DNA from: Steroidobacteraceae bacterium
GTDB lineage: Bacteria; Pseudomonadota; Gammaproteobacteria; Steroidobacterales; Steroidobacteraceae
Direction: 5' to 3'
Assembly: GCA_021325695.1 (NCBI GenBank)
Contig: JAJTCR010000119.1
Coordinates: forward strand, 1-5,545
DNA length: 5,545 bases
Shown here: positions 1 through 5,545 of the stretch, piece by piece
How positions within the stretch are numbered: position 1 is the stretch's first letter
Layout: each line of letters starts with the position of its first letter
Position numbers and translations under genes: made by a program
The notes under the pieces: generated by a model
Told to the model about the DNA's origin: nothing
The model's input: only the letters and a program-made list of their open reading frames with translations
Database searches by the model: none

Positions 1-1
1 G

Positions 2-877
2 GGGCCCGACCATCCGGAGCGGCCTGCGCGGCTCGACGCGATCGAGGACGAGTTGCACGTCCGGGGCCTGCACGACCTGCTGCTCCATCGCGACGCGCCG
101 CGCGCGGGCGTCGAGCACCTGCTGCGCGTGCATCCGCTGCACTACATTGAGGAGCTGGCCAACCGCTCGCCGACCGAGGGACTCGTGCACGTGGACCCGG
201 ACACCTGGATGTGTCCCGACACGTTCGAGGCGGCGCTGCGCGCCGCCGGCGCCAACGTGCTTGCCACCGACCTCGTGCTGACGGGCGAGGCGTCCCGGGC
301 CTTCTGCAACGTACGCCCGCCCGGCCATCACGCGGAGCGTGCGACGACGATGGGCTTCTGCTTCTTCAACAACGTCGCCGTCGCAGCGCGTCACGCGCTC
401 GACCACCACGGGCTCGCACGGGTCGCCGTGCTCGACTTCGACGTGCACCTCGGCAACGGCACGGAGGACGTGCTCAAGGACGACGAACGCGTACTGCTGT
501 GCTCGTCGTACCAGTACCCGCTCTGGCCCAACCTGAATCCGCCGACGGTGCCCGGCCGGGTCGTCAACTGCCCGTTGCCCGCGGGCAGTGGCAGTGACGC
601 CTTCCGCCGCGCAGTGACCGAGCACTGGCTGCCTGCGCTCGATATCTTCCGGCCACAGCTGGTCCTGATTTCCGCGGGCTTCGACGGGCACGCGGCCGAC
701 GACATCGCGACGCTGCGGCTCACGACGAGCGACTATGGCTGGGTCACCGAGGCGGCGTGCGCGATCGCGGCGCGCCACGCCGGGGGCCGCGTCGTGTCCA
801 CGCTCGAAGGCGGCTATGACCTTACCGCGCTCGCGGCGAGCGCCGCGACGCACATCGAGCGGTTGATGCTGGCGTGA
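2..877 (+). CDS. Histone deacetylase-family (class II HDAC-like) deacetylase, N-terminus outside window
   Basis: Zinc-dependent amidohydrolase of the HDAC/acetoin utilization/acetylpolyamine amidohydrolase superfamily, expected to remove acetyl groups from protein lysines or small acetylated amines in the cytoplasm. The open frame runs from base 2 without an upstream stop. It begins GPDHPERPARLDAI, the usual near-N-terminal HDAC block, so probably about 15-25 residues are missing; the TTG at 53 is not the true start. In the 291 visible residues, the tandem catalytic histidines PPGHHA are H109/H110. The zinc-ligand block DFDVHLGNGT gives D147 and H149. The third ligand is D228 in SAGFDGH, and the catalytic tyrosine is Y272 in EGGYDL. 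All catalytic and metal residues are therefore present. The residue after the H149 ligand is Leu (codon CTC at 449-451), where the family nearly always has a second His. The Asn in GNGT fits class II rather than class I. The natural substrate cannot be told from sequence. Family call is secure; specificity is open. Confidence 0.95.
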   Translation, partial: GPDHPERPARLDAIEDELHVRGLHDLLLHRDAPRAGVEHLLRVHPLHYIEELANRSPTEGLVHVDPDTWMCPDTFEAALRAAGANVLATDLVLTGEASRAFCNVRPPGHHAERATTMGFCFFNNVAVAARHALDHHGLARVAVLDFDVHLGNGTEDVLKDDERVLLCSSYQYPLWPNLNPPTVPGRVVNCPLPAGSGSDAFRRAVTEHWLPALDIFRPQLVLISAGFDGHAADDIATLRLTTSDYGWVTEAACAIAARHAGGRVVSTLEGGYDLTALAASAATHIERLMLA

Positions 878-897
878 ACCTCAACCCACCAGGCTCG
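856..897. terminator. Weak interrupted inverted repeat across the convergent stop codons
   Basis: GGTTGA at 861-866 pairs with TCAACC at 881-886, and CGAGC at 856-860 can pair with GCTCG at 893-897 after a 6-base bulge. The structure covers both stop codons (plus strand 875-877, minus strand 881-883). Neither strand shows a T-tract, so this is at best a weak bidirectional terminator and may be chance in GC-rich DNA. Confidence 0.2.
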
Positions 898-1621
898 TCG
901 CCCACGCCGCGATCGCGAGCCAGGCGGGCGTTCCGGACAGCGCGAGTCGCAGCGGCTGCGAGATGATCAGCGCCAGCCCGCCCCAGAGCGTCACGGGGTG
1001 CAGTCGCCCCCGCGAGCGGAAGTCCCAAACTGCGAGTGCGATGACGAACAGGTCCGCGAGGCCCATGAACACCAGCGGGTTCGGGATCGAAATGACGCCG
1101 GGCCAGCGTGCGACCGCCGCTACCAGCAGGCTGGCCGTGCCGAGGATCATCCAGCGCTTGTGCGCCTGGGCATCGCGCCGGCGCCGCACGGCAAGCGCGA
1201 CGCACGTCGCGAACAGCAGCATGTCGACAATCGGTACGATCAGGAACTGCAGGGGCGGAACCGGGAGGCCGACGAACCCCGTCGGGCGATCCGCGGCAAT
1301 GAGCGCGCCGGTCACGCCGAGCACGACCATCGCCGTGGCGAGCACCGCGCCCAGGGCCCCGAGCTTGCGATGCACGTCGACGCGGCCGACGCCCACCAGC
1401 GAGGTTTGCAGCACGAGCAGCACCGGCCAGCAGGCAAACACGACGCCGTGGAACAGGAAGAACGGTTCGGTCGGTGCAGGTGCCTCCGGAAACAGCGGCC
1501 GCAGGAAGAACGTGCGCGCGAAGCCGACGTAGACGACGACGAGTGCGGCGAGGCTGAGACCGGTGAAGAACCGTCGCTCCGCCGTCCAGCGCGCACGACC
1601 GGCAACGGCTGCGGTGCTCAT
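881..1621 (-). CDS. Conserved hypothetical multi-pass membrane protein
   Basis: A 246-aa integral membrane protein of unknown function. I chose the ATG at 1621-1619, although the frame stays open to 1720, for two reasons: a strong AAGGAGG sits 7 bases upstream, and the extension would be an Arg-rich stretch overlapping the upstream gene. Hydrophobic segments lie at about residues 19-40, 55-77, 88-110, 125-145, 157-172, 183-203, 208-227 and 230-245, suggesting six to eight helices. Charged loops hold RVDVHRKLG (80-88) and RRRRDAQAHKRW (146-157). Four histidines (H58, H84, H154, H208) lie in or near membrane segments, as in some heme or metal membrane proteins, but no known heme motif is recognised. 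I recall similar DVHRKLG and AHKRxM blocks in uncharacterised bacterial membrane proteins but cannot name the family. The gene lies 40 bases after the THUMP methyltransferase stop and is probably cotranscribed with it. Confidence 0.85.
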   Translation of the reverse strand: MSTAAVAGRARWTAERRFFTGLSLAALVVVYVGFARTFFLRPLFPEAPAPTEPFFLFHGVVFACWPVLLVLQTSLVGVGRVDVHRKLGALGAVLATAMVVLGVTGALIAADRPTGFVGLPVPPLQFLIVPIVDMLLFATCVALAVRRRRDAQAHKRWMILGTASLLVAAVARWPGVISIPNPLVFMGLADLFVIALAVWDFRSRGRLHPVTLWGGLALIISQPLRLALSGTPAWLAIAAWATSLVG

Positions 1622-1628
1622 GGCGACT

Positions 1629-1635
1629 CCTCCTT
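1629..1635 (-). promoter_or_regulatory. Shine-Dalgarno deciding the start of the membrane protein
   Basis: Read on the minus strand this is AAGGAGG, a near-perfect anti-16S match, 7 bases before the ATG at 1621-1619. It supports that start over the longer open frame reaching 1720. Confidence 0.85.
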
Positions 1636-1661
1636 TTTCTTGTGTCGCGGTCGACTCAAGC

Positions 1662-2864
1662 CTAGCACGGCGTCGTGGCTGGCGAAGACGCGTCCTCGTG
1701 CTCTCGCGGTGCGGGTGCACGACGACTGCCGCGGTACAGGTCGAACAGCAGCAGCCGGCACGGGATGCTGCCGTTCATGAGCTCGACGATACGGCGCGGT
1801 TTGAGGCCGATCGTCCGGTACGGCGATGCTTCCGCGGCGAGGATCGCCGCGCTCCAGCCCGCAAAACGCTGCTTGAGCACGTCGCCCACCTCGGCGTACA
1901 GGCGACGCACCTGGTCTTCGTCGCCGCCGATGCGGTCACCGTAGGGCAGGTTCGTCACGAGCATGCCCTGTTCGGCAGGCGGCTCGACGTCCTGCACGCG
2001 TGCGGTCTCGAAGCGAAGGTAGCGCTCGACACGCGCTTTCAGTGCACTCTTGCGCGCCATGTCGACGTAGCGCGCCTCGATGTCGGAGGCGAGCACGGGC
2101 GCCGGTGGCGCGTCGAGTTTTTCGCCTCGCACGCGATCCTGTGTCTCGCGCCAGAGCGCGCGGTCGAAGTCGGATAGCCACTCGAAGTGAAACTCGCCCT
2201 TGCGCCGGTGTATCTGCGGCGCCTTGCGGACGGCGACGGTCGCAGCCTCGATCGCGAGCGTTCCGCTGCCGCACATCGGATCGAGGAACGGCTGCGTGCC
2301 ATCGTAACCGGCGATCCGCAGGATCGCTGCGGCGAGCGTCTCCTTGAGCGGCGCGGGGTGTCCTGCCTCGCGGTAGCCCCGCTTGTGCAACGACTTGCCC
2401 GTGGTGTCGAAGCTGAGCGCGCAGCGGCCACGCGAGAGGTGCGCGACGATCACCACTTTCGGCTCGTCCGTGTCGACGCGCGGCGGCGACTTGCCGGCGG
2501 CCGCAAACGCCTCGCGCACGCCTTCCCGCACCTGCGTGACGACCTGCTTCGCCGTCATGGTTCCGTCCGCTTCGACGCCCACGGTCTCGACCATGAAGCC
2601 GTGCCGCGCGTCGAACCATTCGGGCCAGTGCAGGCGCCGCACCTGCGAGTGCAGCATCGGCGCGGAGTGCGCGGGCACCTCCTTCATGACGCGCAGCAGG
2701 CGGCTGGCGGTGCGCAGTCGCAGGTGCAGGTCGTAGGCGAGTCCCGGCGTGGCGTCGAACTCGATGGCGCGATACAGGAACCGCAGGTCGGCCGCGCCGA
2801 GTTCGCCGAGCTCGGCCGCGAGCACCGGCTTGATCTCCTCGGGACAGGTCGCGATCAGTCGCAA
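1662..2864 (-). CDS. THUMP-domain class I SAM-dependent RNA methyltransferase (RlmL/YpsC-like)
   Basis: A 400-aa RNA methyltransferase predicted to form N2-methylguanosine, on 23S rRNA if it is a true RlmL equivalent. The N-terminus MRLIATCPEEIKPVLAAEL matches the ferredoxin-like start of RlmL proteins. A THUMP region follows (about 45-155), ending in the linker GKSLHKRGYR (156-164) and APLKETLAAA (171-180). The Rossmann methyltransferase domain has SAM motif I FLDPMCGSGTLAIEAA (193-208), an acidic ASDIEA (259-264), and catalytic motif IV TNLPYGDRI (304-312), then a closing NGSIPCRLLLFDL (364-376). E. coli RlmL is fused to a second methyltransferase, RlmK; this protein stops after the RlmL part, like B. 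subtilis YpsC. The start is TTG at 2864-2862: no ATG, GTG or other TTG occurs in frame back to a TGA at 2906-2904, and the N-terminus fits the family. Only a weak GGGA lies 9 bases upstream. It follows the META lipoprotein by 39 bases. Target RNA (rRNA or tRNA) is not settled by sequence. Confidence 0.93.
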   Translation of the reverse strand: MRLIATCPEEIKPVLAAELGELGAADLRFLYRAIEFDATPGLAYDLHLRLRTASRLLRVMKEVPAHSAPMLHSQVRRLHWPEWFDARHGFMVETVGVEADGTMTAKQVVTQVREGVREAFAAAGKSPPRVDTDEPKVVIVAHLSRGRCALSFDTTGKSLHKRGYREAGHPAPLKETLAAAILRIAGYDGTQPFLDPMCGSGTLAIEAATVAVRKAPQIHRRKGEFHFEWLSDFDRALWRETQDRVRGEKLDAPPAPVLASDIEARYVDMARKSALKARVERYLRFETARVQDVEPPAEQGMLVTNLPYGDRIGGDEDQVRRLYAEVGDVLKQRFAGWSAAILAAEASPYRTIGLKPRRIVELMNGSIPCRLLLFDLYRGSRRAPAPREHEDASSPATTPC

Positions 2865-2903
2865 GCGGCTCGGTCCCGACGTCGCATCGGCCCCACCCGT
2901 CGT

Positions 2904-3350
2904 TCAGTCGGCGTCGGCCCGGCGCAGCGACACGGCCAGCGATCCGTCCGCCCGGCGCAACTCGAGCCTTTCACCGTCGACGCGGGCTGTGGCGACGCTC
3001 CGGAGTGCGGCGAGGAATGCGCGCTCCTGCTCCATCACGCCGGGTTGCAGGCAGGCCATCCGCGTGAGCGCGGGCTCCTCGATCCGCAGGGCACTGCCGT
3101 CCGCGACGTAGCGCGCGCTGTATCGGTTGCAGCCGGCGCCGCCGCTGACGCGTCCCTCGGCATCGAATTCGAGCGTGACCTCCGTGCCCTGCACGACGCT
3201 GGCCATCGCACCCCGGCCCATGTCGATGCCGCTGGCTCGCCACGCGCTGCCCGCGAGTGGCAGGACGCTCGCCTCGGGCCCGCTCATGCACGCGGCCAGG
3301 AGCGCGAGGCCCGCAATCGCGGCGACTCGCGGATGGTTCGGCATTCGCAT
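2904..3350 (-). CDS. META-domain (HslJ-like) lipoprotein
   Basis: A 148-aa predicted lipoprotein with a META domain, the fold of E. coli HslJ, a protein linked to heat and novobiocin tolerance. The signal peptide has Arg2/Arg8, a hydrophobic core (9-20) and lipobox LLAAC with lipidated Cys21. The next residues are Met22-Ser23, with no Asp at +2, so outer-membrane sorting is likely. The META domain fills about residues 30-143: the glycine turn SGGAGCNRYSARY (69-81), TRMAC (96-100) and MEQERAFLAAL (106-116) are the family's conserved blocks. Cys74 and Cys100 could form a disulfide in the periplasm. The start is ATG at 3350-3348 with GGAG 10 bases upstream; a second ATG two codons later (3344-3342) is possible. 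Length is normal for a one-domain META lipoprotein. It lies between two methyltransferase genes with no evident functional tie. Family call is firm; role is unknown. Confidence 0.93.
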   Translation of the reverse strand: MRMPNHPRVAAIAGLALLAACMSGPEASVLPLAGSAWRASGIDMGRGAMASVVQGTEVTLEFDAEGRVSGGAGCNRYSARYVADGSALRIEEPALTRMACLQPGVMEQERAFLAALRSVATARVDGERLELRRADGSLAVSLRRADAD

Positions 3351-3414
3351 CGGCAGGCTGCTCCGGTGTCGATCGGTCGCTCCGTGCTCCGAGTCTAGAC
3401 GACTGATGGAGCGC

Positions 3415-4281
3415 TCACACCCGACGCGCCGCCCAGGGACCGTGGCGGCGCATCACAGGCGCGGCGGCCTTCTGCGCGAGCACGCCGTCGCCGCGCAGTT
3501 CCGTCCTGAAACCCTCGACGCGGAGCCGCCGGACGACCTCGTTCGGGACGTCGCGGCCGGTCGTGAGCTTGTTCGGCGTGCCGGTATAGTGAAACAGGCG
3601 ACCGCCCGGGCGAAGCACGCGCGCGAGCTGCGCGTAGAACCCGGAGGAGTAGAGCTCGCCGGCGATGCCGAACCGCGGCGGGTCGTGCAGCACGGCGTCG
3701 AACGCAGCACCGGGCAGGTCCGGCAGGCGTTCAGCGACGTCGCCGTGCACGAGTTCGAGCGCACCACCCGGCCGCGGCGACCACGGGTTGAGCGTGCGCA
3801 GCCAGAGCACGTCGGCATTCTTCTCGAACGACAGCACGCGCGCGGCCGCCTGCTCGAGACAGCACGCCGCGTAATACCCGAGCCCGCCGCAGGTGTCGAG
3901 CACCACCCGTCCCCGCGGCAGCACGGACTCGACCTTGCGTCGCGCATCGTCGTACGGCGAAACCTTCGACGTGGGCAGCATCTTGATGCCGTCCAGCTCG
4001 AACGTCGGTGGTCCCCACGGCGTCGGCACGAGCTTGATGAGCGCCGTGCCGTAACGTGCCACAGGCTCGAACGTGTCGCCCGTCCAGTGATACACGGTGC
4101 GGTCGCGACAACGCTCGAGGTACGGGTAGCGCCCGCCGTCGCAGCACCACGACTCGCCGTCGAGCGTCAGCACCGTCTGCGTGCGGCCGAGGTCGACGGA
4201 GGCTTCGAGGGATGTCGGCGCATGCCGGCGTGCTGCCAGCAAGGCCTCGTGCAGGGGCAGCGTCACGAGCGGTGCAGGCAT
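3415..4281 (-). CDS. Class I SAM-dependent methyltransferase resembling an archaeal family (COG2521-like)
   Basis: A 288-aa predicted methyltransferase. The SAM-binding fold starts near residue 115: motif I VLDTCGGLGYYA (127-138), acidic SFEKNADV (151-158) to hold the ribose, GD at 180-181, then motif IV LHDPPRFGIAGELYS (198-212). PGGRLFHYTG (225-234) and an RxLRxEGF block (252-258) follow. From memory, the run DTCxGLGY, HDPPRF, GELYS, GGRLFHY is the pattern of predicted archaeal methyltransferases (COG2521). The N-terminal part also fits that family (KLVPT, PPTFELDGIKM at 83-101), so the match seems to run full length. The HDPP motif suggests N-methylation of a nucleic-acid base or similar amine, but no substrate is known to me. 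The start is ATG at 4281-4279 with no clear Shine-Dalgarno, so the start is less certain. Its stop is 64 bases from the META lipoprotein start, and 159 bases separate it from the upstream gene. Confidence 0.85.
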   Translation of the reverse strand: MPAPLVTLPLHEALLAARRHAPTSLEASVDLGRTQTVLTLDGESWCCDGGRYPYLERCRDRTVYHWTGDTFEPVARYGTALIKLVPTPWGPPTFELDGIKMLPTSKVSPYDDARRKVESVLPRGRVVLDTCGGLGYYAACCLEQAAARVLSFEKNADVLWLRTLNPWSPRPGGALELVHGDVAERLPDLPGAAFDAVLHDPPRFGIAGELYSSGFYAQLARVLRPGGRLFHYTGTPNKLTTGRDVPNEVVRRLRVEGFRTELRGDGVLAQKAAAPVMRRHGPWAARRV

Positions 4282-4314
4282 GCGTCAGTAATCGCGGCCC
4301 GCGTCAGCCGTCAG
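4282..4314. repeat. Three CGTCAG hexamers just upstream of the methyltransferase start
   Basis: CGTCAG occurs at 4283-4288, 4302-4307 and 4309-4314; the first two are GCGTCAG, 19 bases apart. On the transcribed (minus) strand they read CTGACG, immediately before the ATG at 4281. They could be operator half-sites or chance. I see no convincing sigma-70 -35/-10 pair in the 159-base gap. Confidence 0.25.
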
Positions 4315-4428
4315 CACGGAGCGGCACACCATCGCGCGTCGACCTGCGACGGCGACACCAGTCCAGGTTCGCGGTGGCGACCGCTCCAATCATGGCGGCG
4401 AGCCTGCTTGCCGGCACGGCGCCAGAGC

Positions 4429-4451
4429 CGCCTCGGCGGGTCAGCGAGGCG
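4429..4451 (-). terminator. Possible hairpin at the end of the small membrane-protein gene
   Basis: CGCCTCG (4429-4435) and CGAGGCG (4445-4451) form a perfect 7-bp GC-rich stem with a 9-base loop holding the TGA stop of the upstream gene (4443-4441). No T-run follows in the direction of transcription, so it is not a canonical intrinsic terminator. It might stabilise the mRNA end or be chance. Confidence 0.25.
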
Positions 4452-4908
4452 TGGGTCGTCTCGCCGCCCGGCCGGAGCGGCGGCGCGAGGCCTGTCGCAG
4501 TGCCACGAAAGCAAGCACGCCGACCACGAGCGCGCCGGCCGCCACCTGGCGCGAACGCGGCGACGCGCGCGCGTCGCCGAGCAGGCCCTCCACGACGTTG
4601 ATCCGATCGGCCGCCAGCAGCATGAGCCAGTGGCGCACGTCGTTCTCGCTGTGCCGGAACGCGCGTCGACGCAGCACGCCACTCAGGCCCGTCGGTGGAC
4701 ACGCGGTCCCGAACACCGGCGTGATGCCCGGCCGCTCGGTCGAGTGCAGGACCTCGACACGGACCGGCTGCTGGTCGGGCTGGTCCCACGGCACGTCGAG
4801 GCGCGCCGGCACCCGTTCCTTCGGCACTGCCGGTCGGTTCCGTGGGTCGAGGTCCGCACCCCACCCTTCGATGTCGTCCCTGCGCAGGTCGTCCCTTGCG
4901 GATTCCAT
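4441..4908 (-). CDS. Conserved hypothetical protein with one C-terminal membrane helix, paired with an alcohol dehydrogenase
   Basis: A 155-aa protein of unknown function. Residues 1-110 are soluble and charged: an acidic/basic N-terminus (DDLRRDDIEGWGADLDPR, 6-23), then PKERVPARLDVPWDQP (29-44) and VEVLHSTERPG (51-61). One hydrophobic helix follows (about 121-138, AAGALVVGVLAFVAL), then a short tail rich in arginine (RRRSGRAARR, 142-151). By the positive-inside rule the tail should stay in the cytoplasm, so the helix may insert with either an outside N-domain or a hairpin-like monotopic arrangement. The ATG at 4908-4906 has AGGAG 6 bases upstream and lies 16 bases after the dehydrogenase stop, so the two genes are almost surely one operon. 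I recall similar proteins beside zinc-type alcohol dehydrogenases in other Pseudomonadota, but could not check this. No catalytic motif is visible, and no function is assigned. Confidence 0.85.
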   Translation of the reverse strand: MESARDDLRRDDIEGWGADLDPRNRPAVPKERVPARLDVPWDQPDQQPVRVEVLHSTERPGITPVFGTACPPTGLSGVLRRRAFRHSENDVRHWLMLLAADRINVVEGLLGDARASPRSRQVAAGALVVGVLAFVALRQASRRRSGRAARRPTPR

Positions 4909-4914
4909 GTCGAT

Positions 4915-4919
4915 CTCCT
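4915..4919 (-). promoter_or_regulatory. Shine-Dalgarno for the small membrane protein
   Basis: AGGAG on the minus strand lies in the 16-base gap after the dehydrogenase stop and 6 bases before the ATG at 4908-4906. It fixes the start and indicates independent initiation within a shared transcript. Confidence 0.8.
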
Positions 4920-4924
4920 GTACG

Positions 4925-5545
4925 TCAATGCATGTTCGAACGGGCGCGCGGCGGGATCAGCACCGTCTTGATGCAGTGGTCGCGCTTGTCCGAGAAGACT
5001 TCGTAGGCCTCCGCAGCATCCTCGAGGGGCACGCGGTGCGTGATGATTTCGCTCGGGCGCAACCGGCCCGCCGCGACGTGTTCCATGAGCCGGGGCAGGT
5101 GGCGTTTCACGCTCGCCTGGTTCATGCGCAGCGTGAGGCCCTTGTTGATCGCATTGCCGATCGGCACGGCGTTGAACGTCGGTCCGTAGACGCCGACGAT
5201 CGAGACGACCCCGCCCTTGCGGACCGAGTTGATCGCCCAGTGCAGCGCGGTCGCTGACCCGGCCTGCAGCTTCAGCTTCACGCCCGTCAGCGTCTGCGCA
5301 AAGTTGCCGGCCGCCTCGCAGCCGACTGCGTCGATGCAGACGTCCGCGCCGAGGCCGTCCGTCATCTTCTTGATCTGGATCGCCATGTCGCCGACCCGCT
5401 TGAAGTCGAGCGTCTCGCACTGCGCCCAGCGCCGGACGAACTCCAGCCGGTACTCGACGTGGTCGACCACGATCACGCGGCCGGCGCCGAGCAGCCATGA
5501 GGACTTGGCGGCCAGCATGCCGACCGGTCCGGCGCCGAAGACGAC
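4925..5545 (-). CDS. Zinc-dependent alcohol dehydrogenase (formaldehyde dehydrogenase/Tdh-like), C-terminal half only
   Basis: The last 206 residues of a medium-chain dehydrogenase/reductase; the frame stays open through the right edge, so the start and the zinc-binding catalytic half (roughly 180 residues) lie outside. The visible part opens with VVFGAGPVG, the Rossmann GxGxxG (G4, G6, G9). Next comes VIVVDH, where Asp28 at the end of strand 2 points to NAD rather than NADP. DVCIDAVG (68-75), RKGGVVSIVGVYG (109-121) and VPLEDAAEAYEVF (172-184) are typical late MDR blocks. Overall pattern resembles the COG1063 group that includes threonine dehydrogenase and glutathione-dependent formaldehyde dehydrogenase-like proteins, so oxidation of a small alcohol or aldehyde adduct is likely. 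The internal ATG at 5518 is not the start, because the glycine-rich loop lies upstream of it. The stop is TGA at 4927-4925, followed after 16 bases by the small membrane protein. The substrate cannot be judged without the N-terminal half. Confidence 0.92.
   Translation of the reverse strand, partial: VVFGAGPVGMLAAKSSWLLGAGRVIVVDHVEYRLEFVRRWAQCETLDFKRVGDMAIQIKKMTDGLGADVCIDAVGCEAAGNFAQTLTGVKLKLQAGSATALHWAINSVRKGGVVSIVGVYGPTFNAVPIGNAINKGLTLRMNQASVKRHLPRLMEHVAAGRLRPSEIITHRVPLEDAAEAYEVFSDKRDHCIKTVLIPPRARSNMH

Noticed and set aside
53..55. TTG as start of the deacetylase
   Set aside because: The frame is open to the window edge and the residues upstream (HPERPARLDAI) are a conserved HDAC block, so the real start is outside.
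998..1780. 260-codon plus-strand open frame opposite the membrane protein
   Set aside because: The minus-strand frame has strong hydrophobic periodicity and a near-perfect Shine-Dalgarno. The plus frame is a charged, repetitive shadow.
2187..3398. 403-codon plus-strand open frame
   Set aside because: Antisense to the THUMP methyltransferase and the lipoprotein; low-complexity composition and no recognisable domain.
3393..3416. Palindromes GTCTAGAC (3393-3400) and GAGCGCTC (3409-3416) between the methyltransferase and the lipoprotein
   Set aside because: Each is only 8 bases and not arranged with a promoter I can recognise; chance occurrence is likely.
4304..4864. 186-codon minus-strand frame covering the 159-base gap
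   Set aside because: It overlaps the small membrane protein in another frame, has no ribosome site, and its Gly/Ala/Arg-rich translation looks like a shadow.
3127..4971. 614-codon open frame on the plus strand across three minus-strand genes
   Set aside because: It is antisense to the META lipoprotein, the methyltransferase and the small membrane protein, all with clear family or operon support. Its translation is Arg/His/Ala-rich with no motif, as expected for an antisense frame in high-GC coding DNA.
1..5545. Search for tRNA, rRNA, CRISPR, insertion-sequence ends, riboswitches and phage or defence genes
   Set aside because: No repeat-spacer pattern, cloverleaf, transposase motif, terminal inverted repeat pair or defence domain was seen by reading both strands; genes fill nearly the whole window.

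Overview
This is a G+C-rich window (roughly 70% by eye) with tightly packed bacterial protein genes. Codon third positions are mostly G or C, and this opens long spurious antisense frames. The gene content suggests a high-GC member of the Pseudomonadota: a class II HDAC-like deacetylase, a META/HslJ lipoprotein with a Gram-negative lipobox, a THUMP RNA methyltransferase, and a zinc-type alcohol dehydrogenase followed by a small conserved hypothetical. No single marker fixes the genus. I see no rRNA, tRNA, CRISPR array, insertion sequence or phage gene.

Layout. A plus-strand HDAC-family deacetylase (2-877, N-terminus cut by the window edge) converges on a long run of minus-strand genes, with only 3 bases between the two stop codons. 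Read in the direction of transcription (right to left), the minus-strand genes are: the NAD-binding C-terminal half of a zinc-dependent alcohol dehydrogenase (5545-4925, cut by the right edge); a 155-aa conserved hypothetical with one C-terminal membrane helix (4908-4441), 16 bases behind it and with its own Shine-Dalgarno; a 159-base gap; a class I SAM methyltransferase resembling an archaeal family (4281-3415); a META-domain lipoprotein (3350-2904); a THUMP-domain RNA methyltransferase with a TTG start (2864-1662); and a multi-helix membrane protein with a strong Shine-Dalgarno (1621-881).

Working together. The dehydrogenase and the small membrane protein look like a two-gene unit. The last four minus-strand genes are spaced 64, 39 and 40 bases apart and could be one transcript, but their predicted roles (two nucleic-acid-type methyltransferases, an envelope lipoprotein, a membrane protein) do not form an obvious pathway. 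No stretch over 300 bases lacks a gene. The window reads as ordinary chromosome. The points most worth a second look are the archaeal-type methyltransferase, a substitution beside the deacetylase metal site, and the dehydrogenase/membrane-protein pair.
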